Shown in pieces: positions 47,816-59,642 of a stretch of 64,000 nt of DNA. The DNA lies in assembly GCA_034440615.1 (NCBI GenBank), contig JAOTOM010005056.1:221501-285500 (forward strand). Reading direction: 5' to 3'. The notes below the pieces were generated by a model, which saw only the letters and a program-made list of their open reading frames with translations, searched no databases and was not told where the DNA came from. Position 1 is the first letter of the stretch; each line of letters begins with the position of its first letter. The position numbers and the translations under genes were made by a program. The DNA comes from Ashinkailepas kermadecensis (lineage: Eukaryota > Arthropoda > Thecostraca > Neolepadidae).

Positions 47816-49280
47816 CAGAATCCATCACATCAAGATTCGGCGAAAGTCTGACGAGCGCATGGTACTAATGCGTAGATTGCCTGTCTGTGGAATTGCTATT
47901 GCATCTTAGTAAGAAGAAACTGGAATTCATGTGTGAAGGACTGTTTTCTGTCTTCGCCTTGAAACGCATACTTTACCATGGAACACAGTAATAAATTAAA
48001 TGCCTGTGTTGTCAGAGCACGGGAAAAAATGAGATCTGGAACGGGTTGCTTGCTTTAGCAGGAGTGTGTTTGAAGACAATACGTACCGTCACCTCGATTC
48101 CAAAATAGTGTTGTTCGACTGTTTGCAAGTGAATGGAGAGCATGTATCATTGTCGGCTCGCCTCTATTGTCGCATGCACTAGTTTGCTGCGAGTGAGGCC
48201 GAAGCCAGAACGAGTCCGCCTCCGTGCACCACTACACAAACTCGTCTCAGCCACCGAGTCCGGTCCGGTCCGACCGGCCGGAATCTAAAACCGAAATGAC
48301 TGCTTTGATGTAGGATTTTAAACTATAATAATATCACCCAGAGCGAGACCAGGTTTGTCTACGCCCATTTGTTTGCAGATAGTATTAATTATTGTTAATT
48401 GTCAAGCACGACAGCACCTCGAAGTGTACGCCCTTTTGTTCCAATAGAAGACTCTACGGTGGAGCTAGGTCGGCCGAGTCCACTCGTCGCCGGTTAAGAA
48501 CCACCCAGCCAACCGCTGCCTGGTCACGTAGTCATGTCGTCATGACACGCGCTGCCCGGAGGCCGGGAGGTCGGTGTCAGTCCGCGGCCGTCTACCGCGC
48601 TGCACGGCTGTGGTCACGTCGTCATGTCGTCATGACACGTGCCGCGCCGCTCCGCTCGGCTGTGTGTAGCGTCAACTGAGCGGGATATCTTCAATGCAAA
48701 ATGGACCGTGACATAGCGTGGCACATTTGCTTATTCAATAATCCACTATGACGCAGCTACGCTTGAGGTACGTACGTGTACTGTACTCGGCACACTGATC
48801 CGACGCGGGCGAAATTGCAGCCAATTTTGGCTGCATGAAGTTAATTTTGAACGCACACGTATGCTGAACTTGGAGGCACTATTTCTGCAACCGAGCTCTT
48901 CAGTCGAATATGGCAAGCGCTCCGAGTTTACATGAGCTGTGCCACGTTCCTAGAATGTATCGCTTGGTTCTGAAATTCCTGCACATCTGCGAGAATTCGG
49001 CGCAATGAGGCGCATGTCTTCATCGGCTGCCAAGACAATGCAATTGAGATCAGTCTACGAGGCTTCTTTCGCGGTTCGGTGCCCGATCCTGTGCCTGCAG
49101 CGAAAAGGCCTTCTTTCGCCTTCATTTTGCGATAAATTTAGCATGATATTCAGCGCAGCTACGATACGCGAGTGCACCAACGCAGATAACTGAAGGCTAA
49201 GGTACATTGTTGCTAAATTGCTCAGCCAAACATAATGTGCAATGAGGAACACCAACCATATTCCCCGGTTGAAAGCCGAA
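47816..49280. other. No supported gene; CpG-rich island with a duplicated palindrome
   Basis: The island at 48470-48680 contains two copies of GTCATGTCGTCATGAC within a longer shared block. The rest is AT-rich and holds nothing recognisable. Confidence 0.4.
48525..48645. repeat. Duplicated GTCATG-TCGT-CATGAC palindrome block
   Basis: Two blocks, at about 48523-48553 and 48610-48640, share TGGTCACGT(A/C)GTCATGTC and then GTCATGACACG. The core is a 6-bp perfect inverted repeat with a 4-base loop and includes TGACG/CGTCA half-sites resembling CRE-type elements. Function is unknown. Confidence 0.6.
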
Positions 49281-49284
49281 CTCA

Positions 49285-49810
49285 CGAAAACGTTGCGAGA
49301 AAGACCCGAGTGTGAGCGTCAAGTGTGCGAAGAAGACCCGGGTGAGAGCGTTAAGTGTGCGAGGAAGACCCGAGTGATAGCGTGAAGTGAGCGAGGAAGA
49401 CCCGAGTGAAAGCGTGACGTGTGCGAGAAAGACCCGAGTGATAGCGTCAAGTGTGCGAAGAAGACCCGGGTGAGAGCGTTAAGTGTGCGAGGAAAACCCG
49501 AGTGATAGCGTGAAGTGAGCGAGGAAGACCCGAGTGAGAGCGTGACGCGTGCGAGAAAGACCCGAGTGATAGCATAAAGTGTGCGAGGAAGACCTGAGGG
49601 GGAGCGTGAAGTGTGCGAAGAAGACCCGGGTGAGAGCGTTAAGTGTGCGAGGAAAACCCGAGTGATAGCGTGAAGTGAGCGAGGAAGACCCGAGTGAAAG
49701 CGTGAAGTGAGCGAAGAAGACCAGAGTGGGAGCGTGAAGCGTGCGAGGAAGACCCGAGTGAGAGCATGAAGTGTGCGAGGAAGCCCTGAGGGGGAGCGTG
49801 AAGTGTGCTT
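49285..49810. repeat. 32-bp tandem repeat, about 16 copies
   Basis: Units of AAGTGTGCGAGGAAGACCCG plus AGTGAGAGCGTG, with substitutions that form at least two interleaved subfamilies (GTGAGAGCGTT and GTGATAGCGTG). Minus-strand frames of up to 223 codons are artefacts. Confidence 0.93.
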
Positions 49811-52074
49811 CAATGGTTTGTGTGGTGACTTGTGGATGGTCGCTGTACCATTTTCCGTCAGTTGACTTGGCGACTGAAAAGCCGGTGCAGCGTGTCTCTG
49901 ATGGAACCGCAATAAACTGAACCGAACTGAACTGAGCCCTATTGCCCACCTCTTACTCACTCCCGTCCAGCGCCCAAAATGGCACCTCATAGTGGTAATA
50001 ATATCCTGACTTCTGACTTCTGCTCATGACTTCTGTCATCGGATTAAATTATATACTGGACATGTGGTTTTATATCTTCTCGTGCTATGTCACCTCTGCA
50101 GCCATACTGGTGTATGTGTCAACCGGGAACTTTGGGGCACGATACTTCATATCCCTTCTGTTCACCATAACAGACACAAAAAGCGAAACGATCGTATGAA
50201 ACTGCATACTACGAATATTAGCTCTAACGCCAATGTTAAAGATGAATGGCATGCACCAAGGTCAACTTCAAATAGCACGATCAGCATTTCATTCTATCAA
50301 AACTCCCGGGCTAATTCAGAAACCATCAATTCCTGCTGTACCGGTCCTTCAGAACTGTCCATGCAAGAGGCAGATCAGAAGCCTGAAGCCCAATCCAGAG
50401 CCCCTCAGTTTCGATACGGCACATATTTGGACCGGATGCTCAGGTGACCCGCCATCACCGAAGCGAACGCCGTCGGCAGTACAAATCGCAGAACACAATG
50501 CATGAAATCTCGAAAGTTGCCGACATTTGTCACGGCCGAGTGGATGGTGTACTTATTACACGCATATGTACTTCAATGGACAGATGACGCCTCGCAGAGA
50601 GGAAAAGGCACCCCACAGAAGGTTTAATTTCACTCTCCCCCCCCCTCCCCACCCTGCTCATGAAGTTTTCAGCCGAAGGCGCCCCCCCCCGTGGAAATGG
50701 CGCCCATGTAGAAGACGAATGCTCCATGTAAATTGCTGGATCCACACCTGGATGGGGGGGGGGCGAGTATTTTGAGCTACGATCTGGGACTTTGGTCGGA
50801 GCATTGTTGCAAGAGGTAAATGTAACCACGAATACAAACACCATGACCAAATTAGACTTAAAACGGATAGATTGGGTGATGATTGGTCTTGAGCTGGCCT
50901 GTGCTTGCAGGTCTGCAGTTAGGTAGGAGGCAACCTCCTTCATCCTAATTAATCCTGATTCTTGCATGAAGAACTTACATCATACAATATGCAAAAACAT
51001 CCATGAACGTCAAGCATGAACATGTAGCATATTACTACATATACCCTGTTCACACAGTACATGTGTCCATCGTTTCATCGTTTTACATACGCCCAGTACC
51101 ATCGTTTCATTATTGGTGCAAGCTGGAGGAGAGGTGGGCGTGGAGAATCAACTTCAGAATAATGCATTTAAATATTTGTGGCGGTCGCGGTTTGGATGAA
51201 GGTTTCTTCCCAGGTTAGTAGGAACGCAATCATGTGCAATTTATGGCACACATTGCATGAAGTATGGATTGCGTTTCTTCGGAGAGGAAGGTTTTGCCTG
51301 GAGGATAACGTACTGGATGGGAAATTGCAGAACAGGATTGTTTTTCCACCCGTGTACAGGGGGAGGCGGGCAAATTAAATCTAACTGGAAATGGCGCTCA
51401 TAGTGGTTAGCTTAATGTTCTTCATGTGAAATTTTGTCATGACTAAAATTCAATCGTAATAATAATCCTGAAACATCGTGGCTAATTTAGAGTGATAGCA
51501 GCCTATAACTTGGGTCACATGTCGCGTGGCGCGCTCGCGCACGCGCACATGCACACTAAAAAATCACACACAAACACGCACACAAACACACATACTCACA
51601 CACGCACACGCACACGCACAGGTACATCACCATACGGCGGCACGCACGGAGGTAGCCCCACCGATAGGGGACAATCGTGTGGCATGACTCGACCACGTGG
51701 GTGAAGTCAGACTTTCGCCTGATTAAAAGCACAGCTACGCTATCGTACGGTGTGTCGGTGTTTTCCATCAGCCGTGCGAGCGTGGCGATCTGAACCTGAT
51801 GCTGCAACCTTGAACGGCTAACAAAAAAAAGAAGGAAAAACCTTGAACGACTAACGGCGCCGGCCGAAGCTCTGCCCGGTTATTCAAAGTCTGGTGCCAA
51901 GCCTTACCGTCCAGCATGCAGGTCGATCCGGTCAGCCAGCCTGGTAATCCGTGCAAAGTCTTGAAAGCCTGGCGTGATTCACGTGCCCAGTATGGAGTGC
52001 TCCCGGTCCCGGTGAGAGGAGGCAGTTGAGGTTACAGCTTCATGCAACGGCTGATCTATGCCGATTTGGATGGA
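49811..52074. other. No gene seen; (CA)n at about 51560-51625
   Basis: AT-rich sequence, a CA microsatellite with CG interruptions, and a C-rich block near 50635-50690 that resembles the poly(C) parts of the hAT-like elements. No supported gene. Confidence 0.45.
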
Positions 52075-52275
52075 TAAACATGCATATATATACGTACATG
52101 CGCACATATATGCATAAATATATACACACGTGCATACATGCATACATGCATGTATACATGCATGCATACAAGCATACATACATCCACATATGCATGCATA
52201 CACATATACATATATACATAAACACATACATACATACATACATACATACACACAAGCATACAAACATGATTGCCT
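52075..52275. repeat. (CATA)n low-complexity tract
   Basis: About 200 bp of imperfect CATA/CATG tetranucleotides. The open frames over it are artefacts. Confidence 0.92.
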
Positions 52276-52518
52276 ACATACATACTACACACAAACACAC
52301 ACATGGGTGTAGATATGGCGAAATTATTGGTGTAGCATAAGGCCACCAGAGGACCACTCTTGCCAGCATACGCCCATAGACATTATTATAAAGCCGAAAA
52401 TGATCGGTGTGGCAGCGCTGCTACGCCAATAATCTTCGTCTCGTGTGCCAACTATGGCTAGTATGGCAGCTCTGCCATACTTGCTCTATGGAGGGACGTA
52501 CTCATGTGCACACCTACA

Positions 52519-52519
52519 T

Positions 52520-52605
<86 letters not shown>
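52519..52605. repeat. (AT)n microsatellite
   Basis: About 85 bp of pure TA dinucleotides. Confidence 0.95.
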
Positions 52606-52612
<7 letters not shown>

Positions 52613-53325
52613 ATAGTTGACCAAGTTTGGTTCCATTAACCTGTCATGAACTTGACCTGACTTGACCTCGGTGACCTACATGACCTTGAAACCATATAGC
52701 ATAACAATATACATCAAACAAGTCGCTAGTGTTGCCAAGAACACTTCCCTTTTGCCAATATACGGGAAGCACATCAGCGCCGATTTTTGTGGTCTGGCGC
52801 TACGAAATGTTTTGACTTTAACGGCCTCTAACCCGAAAAAAAATTAGGCCGATTTCCGTCTTTCTTGCATTAAAAGACGCGCCGGTCATTTCTAAGCAGG
52901 TACGCAAAAATAGCGTATATCAACCGGTAAAATCTGGAGTTATGCACGAAAAACCGGAGGAGTGAGCGGACTTCGCCCCCCACCCCACTCCAGTGCGCGT
53001 GTTAACACACGTTCCGATTCCATGCACTATTCCCGGACACACCGGGGTCACGAAGGTCACGCCCATTCCATCCGCACGCCAGAACACAGCCAACGTTCGC
53101 AACTTCCTGTCGATGAATGGGCCGGCCGCAAAAAGACGCCACAACGGATACAGCCAATAATTGGAAGCTTCCGAAGCAATTCTCGCTTCCGAGGTGTTGC
53201 GTCGCCATCGCACAGAGGTCACGTGCCATTTTGCCAGAGGACATCGGAAGAGGTAGACACACACAAACATTGAGAAGATGACGACATCAGGAGAGCACAC
53301 ATACTGACCAGCAACGGCAGCATAG
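52606..53325. other. No gene seen
   Basis: Open frames at 52920-53300 (minus) and 52962-53273 (plus) shadow each other. Neither shows a domain or supported splice sites. Confidence 0.45.
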
Positions 53326-53327
53326 GG

Positions 53328-53460
53328 GAGGGATGGAGGGAGGGAGGGAGGGAGGGAGGGAGGGAGGGAGGGAGGGAGGGAGGGAGGGAGGGAGGGAGGG
53401 AGGGGAGGGAGGGAGGGAGGGAGGGAGGGAGGGAGGAGGGAGGGAGGAAGGGAGGGAGAG
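53328..53460. repeat. (GGGA)n microsatellite
   Basis: About 130 bp of GGGA repeats with a few interruptions. Confidence 0.95.
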
Positions 53461-53770
53461 AGAAAGAGTGAGGAGGGTGTGGAGATAATTATGGAGAAAT
53501 GAGGAGAACAGGGAGACTACGTAGTTATCACGTCGCAGGCCATGCGAACCACGATAACATTGATAAGCTTATAGCTTTACTTTCAGCGTGATTATACCGA
53601 GATGTAGCCTGAATTAAGAACACCCACGGCCAAAAACAACCCCCACAAAAGCATCCCGACAAAATGAAATGGTTGCAATAATTAGAGAAGTGGCGAAGAA
53701 ACTTTCTAGACAGAGGCGGGCAATAGTTTCTGAGTCAGGGTTGACTCCCTGGAGTTTCCAGCGGCAACGG

Positions 53771-55362
53771 TGTCGCCGTCGTCGCGGTCTGCCTCCTGTC
53801 GTCGCGGTCTGCCTCCTGTCGTCGCGGTCTGCCTCCTGTCGTCGCGGTCTGCCTCCTGTGTCGTCGCGGTCTGCCTCCTGTCGTCGCGGTCTGCCTCCTG
53901 TCGTCGCGGTCTGCCTCCTGTCGTCGCGGTCTGCCTCCTGTCGTCGCGGTCTGCCTCCTGTCGTCGCGGTCTGCCTCGTCGTCGTCGCGGTCTGCCTCGT
54001 CGTCGTCGCGGTCTGCCTCGTCGTCGTCGCGGTCTGCCTCGTCGTCGTCGCGGTCTGCCTCCCGTCGTCGCGGTCTGCCTCCTGTCGTCGCGGTCTGCCT
54101 CCTGTCGTCGCGGTCTGCCTCCTGTCGTCGCGGTCTGCCTCCTGTCGTCGCGGTCTGCCTCCTGTCGTCGCGGTCTGCCTCCTGTCGTCGCGGTCTGCCT
54201 CCTGTCGTCGCGGTCTGCCTCCCTGTCGTCGCGGTCTGCCTCCTGTCGTCGCGGTCTGCCTCCCGTCGTCGCGGTCTGCCTCCTGTCGTCGCGGTCTGCC
54301 TCCTGTCGTCGCGGTCTGCCTCCTGTCGTCGCGGTCTGCCTCGTCGTCGTCGCGGTCTGCCTCCTGTCGTCGCGGTCTGCCTCCTGTCGTCGCGGTCTGC
54401 CTCCTGTCGTCGCGGTCTGCCTCCTGTCGTCGCGGTCTGCCTTTTCGTCTCCTGTCGTCGCGGTCTGCCTCCTGTCGTCGCGGTCTGCCTCCTGTCGTCG
54501 CGGTCTGCCTCCTGTCGTCGCGGTCTGCCTCCTGTCGTCGCGGTCTGCCTCCTGTCGTCGCGGTCTGCCTCGTCGTCGTCGCGGTCTGCCTCCTGTCGTC
54601 GCGGTCTGCCTCCTGTCGTCGCGGTCTGCCTCCCGTCGTCGCGGTCTGCCTGTCGTCGCGGTCTGCCTCCCGTCGTCGCGGTCTGCCTCGCCGTCGCGGT
54701 CTGCCTCCCGTCGTCGCGGTCTGCCTTTCGTCGCGGTCTGCCTCCCGTCGTCGCGGTCTGCCTCCCGTCGTCGCGGTCTGCCTCTGTCGTCGCGGTCTGC
54801 CTCCTGTCGTCGCGGTCTGCCTCGCCGTCGTCGCGGTCTGCCTCCTGTCGTCGCGGTCTGCCTCCTGTCGTCGCGGTCTGCCTCCTGTCGTCGCGGTCTG
54901 CCTCCTGTCGTCGCGGTCTGCCTCCTGTCGTCGCGGTCTGCCTCCTGTCGTCGCGGTCTGCCTCCTGTCGTCGCGGTCTGCCTCGTCGTCGTCGCGGTCT
55001 GCCTCCTGTCGTCGCGGTCTGCCTCCTGTCGTCGCGGTCTGCCTCCTGTCGTCGCGGTCTGCTCTGTCGTCGCGGTCTCCCGTCGTCGCGGTCTGCCTCC
55101 TGTCGTCGCGGTCTGCCTCCCGTCGTCGCGGTCTGCCTCGTCGCGGTCTGCCTCCTGTCGTCGCGGTCTGCCTCCCGTCGTCGCGGTCTGCCTCCTGTCG
55201 TCGCGGTCTGCCTCCTGTCGTCGTCGCGGTCTGCCTCCCGTCGTCGCGGTCTGCCTCCCGTCGTCGCGGTCTGCCTCGTCGTCGTCGTCTGCCTCGCCGA
55301 CGACGGTCTGCCTCCCGTCGTCGCGGTCTGCCTCGCCGTCGTCGCGGTCTGCCTCCTGCAAT
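53771..55362. repeat. 20-bp minisatellite, about 80 copies
   Basis: About 1.6 kb of the unit GTCGTCGCGGTCTGCCTCCT. Variants replace the last bases (CTCGTC, CTCCC, CTCGCC) and some units are shortened. Three frames stay open for 540-600 codons because the unit has no stop on either strand. The apparent proteins (a 20-residue basic/acidic repeat on minus and a Ser/Arg/Val/Cys-rich one on plus) start and end at repeat edges with no signal, start context or codon bias, so I call no gene. CpG-dense. Confidence 0.95.
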
Positions 55363-56548
55363 GTTGCCAAGGAGTCGGCGCGTCAAGCCGCGACCCACTG
55401 AAGTCATGGCGACGTCCTCTTGAAGTACGCTTTTACGCTACGCATTGGTGCCCAAAGCTGCAGGGCTCGGTTTCCGTACAGTTCACGACGGAACAGGAAG
55501 CTATATGATCAACATGGTCGATGCGTCCGAAAGCCCAAATAGCTAACTGACGGAACAGGAAACAGTCGCGACATCCTGTCGTTGCTCGACGTCCAAGTGA
55601 AACGCGCCGAGCCAGCGCCCGCGACGTCGGGGCAGAGGTTGCCGCACGTCCACGCCGGCAGAGCGCGTCTCGACTTCACCTTGCGCCGCCACCACGGCCG
55701 TCGGCTGCTGGCCGGCCTGATTGACTGCACGGCACGCCGGGTCGGTGTGCCAAGTGGCTGGGTGTCGCAATGTCGGCGGACCCGCCGCGCGCCCTGCCCG
55801 CCGGCCCAGGTGCCGATCGATACGGCCGCCGAGTCACCCACCGCCACTCCCCCCAGGCAGGCGTGGCGCCAAAACAAGGCGGGCGTGGCGCCAAAAATCG
55901 GCCCCGCTGCGCCACCGCAAACAACGCTTTCTTTTCGTCACGGGCAACACTCACTGTTCAGCCACGCGGCGCGGCGCCACTGGCCCTGGCGTCGCTCGCC
56001 GGGTCGAGCGCTGCTCAGCCGCCGGCGGAGGAGTGCTGCAAACTGGCTCTGGGGAGCATCTTCAGCTCAATGGCTGCTCACCAGCTTTCGGTGACTTAAG
56101 TGGAGGTCCGAGCATGCAGTTTTCTAATCTGCGAGGCGCAATTTCCGGTCGGTCCATTAATCCGTGCACTTCTGCTCAGCAGCCCGAGCTTCGTTCCGAG
56201 CGTGGAACTTTTAAGCCGTGCTTCAAACACGTCACATCGACCCGAAACGCCCGGCTTATTTTGGGGCCTGCATCGCACCAGACCGACATACCGGTTGAAC
56301 CGACGTACATAGATTGGCATGAGCGCGGCCAACATGGCGCAGAGTGGGGAGGGGTGAAAGGGACAGCTTCCAGACACTCGCGGGAGAGCTAGGCCTCATC
56401 CAGCCTCGAACACCCGAATCGAGCACATGCTGCTGCAACAGATCCATGCAGCAATCTTGTTATTCAGAGACCAGTCTTATTTAGTAACCGTTCGTATCAG
56501 CAAGCGCCATGGGTACCGGGGGACAACTGCTGAACGTTAAAGAATTGA
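55363..56548. other. GC-rich region, exon-like but unassigned
   Basis: A CpG-rich island at about 55570-56060 has long open frames on both strands. On minus, 55509-55877 is open for 122 codons and 55543-55770 for 75, including CRAVNQAGQQPTAVVAAQGE, loosely like the end of an Ig domain. On plus, 55582-56094 is open for 170 codons. I cannot select a strand or frame. It could be an exon or a CpG-island promoter. Confidence 0.3.
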
Positions 56549-56556
56549 GGCTTAGC
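56549..56556. repeat. 8-bp target duplication of hAT-like element (left)
   Basis: GGCTTAGC, repeated exactly at 57710-57717. Confidence 0.85.
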
Positions 56557-57709
56557 CACTGGCGAATCTAGCCCTCCGGTTTGGGGGGGGGCAACTTTCG
56601 GTTTTCGGCGTCAGCCCCCCCCCCCCTCCCCCTCCCCCAGTGGCGTACTTAGGAATTGCATCAGAGGAGGGGTCGAAGGGATTTGGAGGGTGCCCATTCT
56701 CCCACTATTTTTGGTTAAAAGCATCGGATTTCTACCACTATTTGTCAAATGGACCCATTTTTTACAATAATAATTAATGACAACATAATTTCCTGTGTAG
56801 GGGACCCGGCCTACCTCCACCGCTTCTAAGTTACGGGATTTTTGTTCTTGTTTACCAAAACGTTCACGTTCACGTTCAACGCCTTGTACCACGTCAAGGT
56901 TCGTGTACGTGTACACACTGGCAGATCCGATTTTGTCAACTCTTGCTGTAAGCAGAACTTGAGCAGCATATAACCCTCGATGTGTGTCAGAATGTATTAT
57001 GCTACCATATTGGCTTGCAAACAATTATTTAAAAAAATACCTTTAAAATTGGAGAGTCTTTCATCCAGACGATATTTTTTAACCTCGGCAAAGGTTACTG
57101 CATTTTCATTCAGTTTATTTCTGTTGGTTTTGGGGGGCCAAAAGACACTATGCCCCCCCCCCCCTTTAAGCGCTTCAGGGGGCCATGGCCGGAATGGCCC
57201 CTCCCTGGATCCGCTAGTGAATGTAGCCTGTCTCTTCATCTTAGCAACCCCAACACCAACATACGAAACATGCTGCTCAACTGGGCTCAACTGGTCACTC
57301 GCACAAAACATCCTGTTCAAATTCCGCTTTCGAAATCTGGCTCACTGGGTCCGCTTGCCCGTTACTGGCTAAACAAAGTTCATGAACCTATCTGACGAAG
57401 GAATAATGAAACTGCTGCTTTCGTTATCTCTTGCTGTAAGCAGAACTTCAACAGCATAGAACCCTCGATGTGTCAGAATCTACTATGCTACCATATTGGG
57501 CTTCCAAACAATCATAACAAAATGCCTTTAAAATTGGAGATTATTTCACCCGGAAAGCTATTTTTTAACCTCAGCAAAGGTTGCTGCATTTTAATTTAAT
57601 TTACTTTTATTGGTTTGGGGGGGCCAAAAGGCACTATGCCCCCCCCCCCCCTTTGAAGCGCTTGGGGGGGGCATGGCCGGAATGCCCCCCCCCCCTGGAT
57701 CCGCCAGTG
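56557..57709. mobile_element. hAT-like non-autonomous element, 1.15 kb
   Basis: It starts CACTGGCGAATC and ends GATCCGCCAGTG, inverted termini of 8 bp plus partial matches, and is bounded by the exact 8-bp repeat GGCTTAGC at 56549-56556 and 57710-57717. No transposase frame is present. Inside is a second terminus-like sequence (CAGTGGCGTACTTAGG at 56638) and an internal GGATCCGCTAGTG at about 57212-57224. About 280 bp of the 3' half is present twice (see the next entry), so the element looks like a partial dimer or nested insertion. Confidence 0.8.
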
Positions 57710-57710
57710 G
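56942..57710. repeat. Direct repeat of about 280 bp within the hAT-like element
   Basis: 56942-57224 and 57430-57710 share the order CTGTAAGCAGAACTT, CCCTCGATGTGT, TACCATATTGG, CCTTTAAAATTGGAGA, TTTTTTAACCTC, GGGGGGCCAAAAG, a poly(C) run, CATGGCCGGAATG and CTGGATCCGC. Overall identity is roughly 80% by eye. Confidence 0.85.
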
Positions 57711-57717
57711 GCTTAGC
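57710..57717. repeat. 8-bp target duplication of hAT-like element (right)
   Basis: GGCTTAGC, exact copy of 56549-56556. Confidence 0.85.
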
Positions 57718-58745
57718 TACTATATATATAAGCAGTGACAGCGAAATTTTGGGCAGTTCCAGTCAGTATTAAAATAATAGTTTTTCATTAGGTGTGGGAT
57801 GTCAAAACGAGCATAGTGGGATGCAAAAATTTGCTATGGAAATGATATCGCTGAACACGATCTTCGTTCACAATTATAATCTAACAGCATGCTCATCAGT
57901 GTTAAAATAATGTTTATATTCATTAGGTGTGAGATGTCGAAACGAGTACAATAGGATGTAGAAATATGCCATGGAAGCATGCCAATTAAAGTATCGTTTC
58001 AGTCCTTCTAGCTCCATTTGAGCCAATAGTGCACTCATCAGTGCATGCTTTGGGACAATTTTGGAGACGCCTAATATAGGAATACCTATGTTAACAAGAA
58101 CGATTGCAACGTCATGTTATCGGCAGACGCATTGTTTAACATCATGGATAATATCTGCATCAATCCGTAATGGTGAGCATAAGCATGGTACTTATACGCA
58201 AAATACTCTTAGAAACGAGTTACGGAGACTTCATAAGTACCCATCAACAAGCACGATGTCGACATATCCTTGGAAAAGGATGTCTATTCAGAACTCAGAA
58301 AGTGGTATATTCCATCACATTTCACGAAAAAAATGAATCACTGATACTGATACATATAGCTTTTTTGCTTGTTGCCAGATACCTCATTTAGGGATGACTA
58401 TTTCAATGATAAATATACCAAATACCTGTGCTTACCAACTGATAATGTATGACAGACCACATCATAGGTAATCCTTTTACCTGGAATTGTGTTCAGAGAT
58501 CTTTGTGTGGCATGATCCGCAATGGTGAACATAAGCATGATACCTATCAACGAGATACTGTTAGAAATTAGATATGAAGACATAAAGACTCATCAGAAAG
58601 CGTGATGTCAATACTTCTTTGGATGCGATGTTGATTCAGTGTTCAGAGAGTGGTGCATTCCACCCTATTTCACCAATAATGTATTACTGGTTCCAGTCGA
58701 CACCCCGAGTACCACAGGGGGGGGTTTAAGGAAAAAACCACCAGC

Positions 58746-58813
58746 CACCTGTCGCTCAAGAGCGACTCTACATGACTCAACGGTCGACGTGTCGTAAAAC
58801 CAAAAACCACCCA
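58746..58813 (+). mobile_element. Deleted copy of the tRNA-derived SINE
   Basis: It carries CACCTGTCGCT, the tRNA 3' end, then after a missing body segment CTACATGACTCAACGGTCGA, CGTGTCGTAAAACC and an AACC-type tail. It lacks the A and B boxes, so it is inactive. No target duplication was found. Confidence 0.85.
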
Positions 58814-58913
58814 CCGACCCCCCCCCCCGTCCCAGTCGCCAGGTCAGTGTCAGTACGTCGGTCAGTTGGCCGGCCGGTACCACATCGTCTCGCTAGCTGT
58901 GTTCAGCGTTCTG

Positions 58914-58998
58914 TGTGCATTGGTCAGCAGAGGTCAGTGTCCAGTGTACATTGGTCAGCAGAGGTCAGTGTCCAGTGTGCAGCGGTCAGCTGAGGCCA
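58914..58998. repeat. About 31-bp tandem repeat, block 1
   Basis: Units of TTGGTCAGCAGAGGTCAGTG plus TCCAGTGTACA. The same family reappears at 59486-59642. Confidence 0.88.
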
Positions 58999-59485
58999 GT
59001 ATTCAGCAGTGTTAAAATAACGGATTTTCGTTAGGTGTGAAATGTCGAAACGAGTACAGCAGGATGTTAAAATTCGATATGGAAACCATCTCATAACATA
59101 AGTTTATAAGTTCTTCAAACACAAGTCAGATCCAGCAGCGTACTCATGCATGCACCTTTTCTTTGTTTTGAGATACGTAATTTAGGGTAACTATTTTAGC
59201 AATAACAATATAATATACCAATCAGTATCAACTCATATTGTATAACAGACCACATCACAGGTAATCCTCTTACACGGAATTGTGCTAAGAGATATTCGTG
59301 CATCACAATCCGCAATGGTGAGCATCACCATAATACTTATCAACAAGATACTGTTAGAAATTAGATATGAAGACTTCATAGCGACTCATCATGAAGCACG
59401 ATGTCGATACTCAGTTGGGAGGATGTCAATTCAGTGTTCAGAAAGTGGTATATTCCACCCTACTTCATGAATAATTTGGCACTGG

Positions 59486-59642
59486 TATTCAGTGTGCAGC
59501 GGTCGGCAGAGGTCAGTATCCAGCATCCAGCGGTCAGCAGAGGTCAGTGTCCAGTGTGCAGCGGTCAGCAGATGTGAGTGTCCAGTGTGCAGCGGTCAGC
59601 AGAGGTCAGTGTCCAGTGTGCAGCGGTCAGCAGATGTGAGGG
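59486..59642. repeat. About 31-bp tandem repeat, block 2
   Basis: About five units of GCGGTCAGCAGAGGTCAGTG plus TCCAGTGTGCA. The block sits at the edge of the GC-rich island to its right. Confidence 0.88.

Larger units (their letters stand above)
57765..59485. repeat. Diverged long repeats (A and B modules)
   Basis: Module A (TTAAAATAA, then CATTAGGTGTGAGATGTCGA) occurs near 57770, 57898 and 59003. Module B (ATCCGCAATGGTGAGCATAA, then ACTGTTAGAAATTAGATATG and AAAGTGGTATATTCCA) occurs at about 58080-58340, 58372-58690 and 59165-59480. The copies are diverged and separated by the deleted SINE and by a 31-bp array. They may be a decayed transposable element family, but no protein is visible. 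Confidence 0.8.

Noticed and set aside
53614..55407. Open frames of 540-600 codons on both strands
   Set aside because: They are produced by the stop-free 20-bp repeat. Three frames are equally open, there is no codon bias, and ends coincide with repeat edges.
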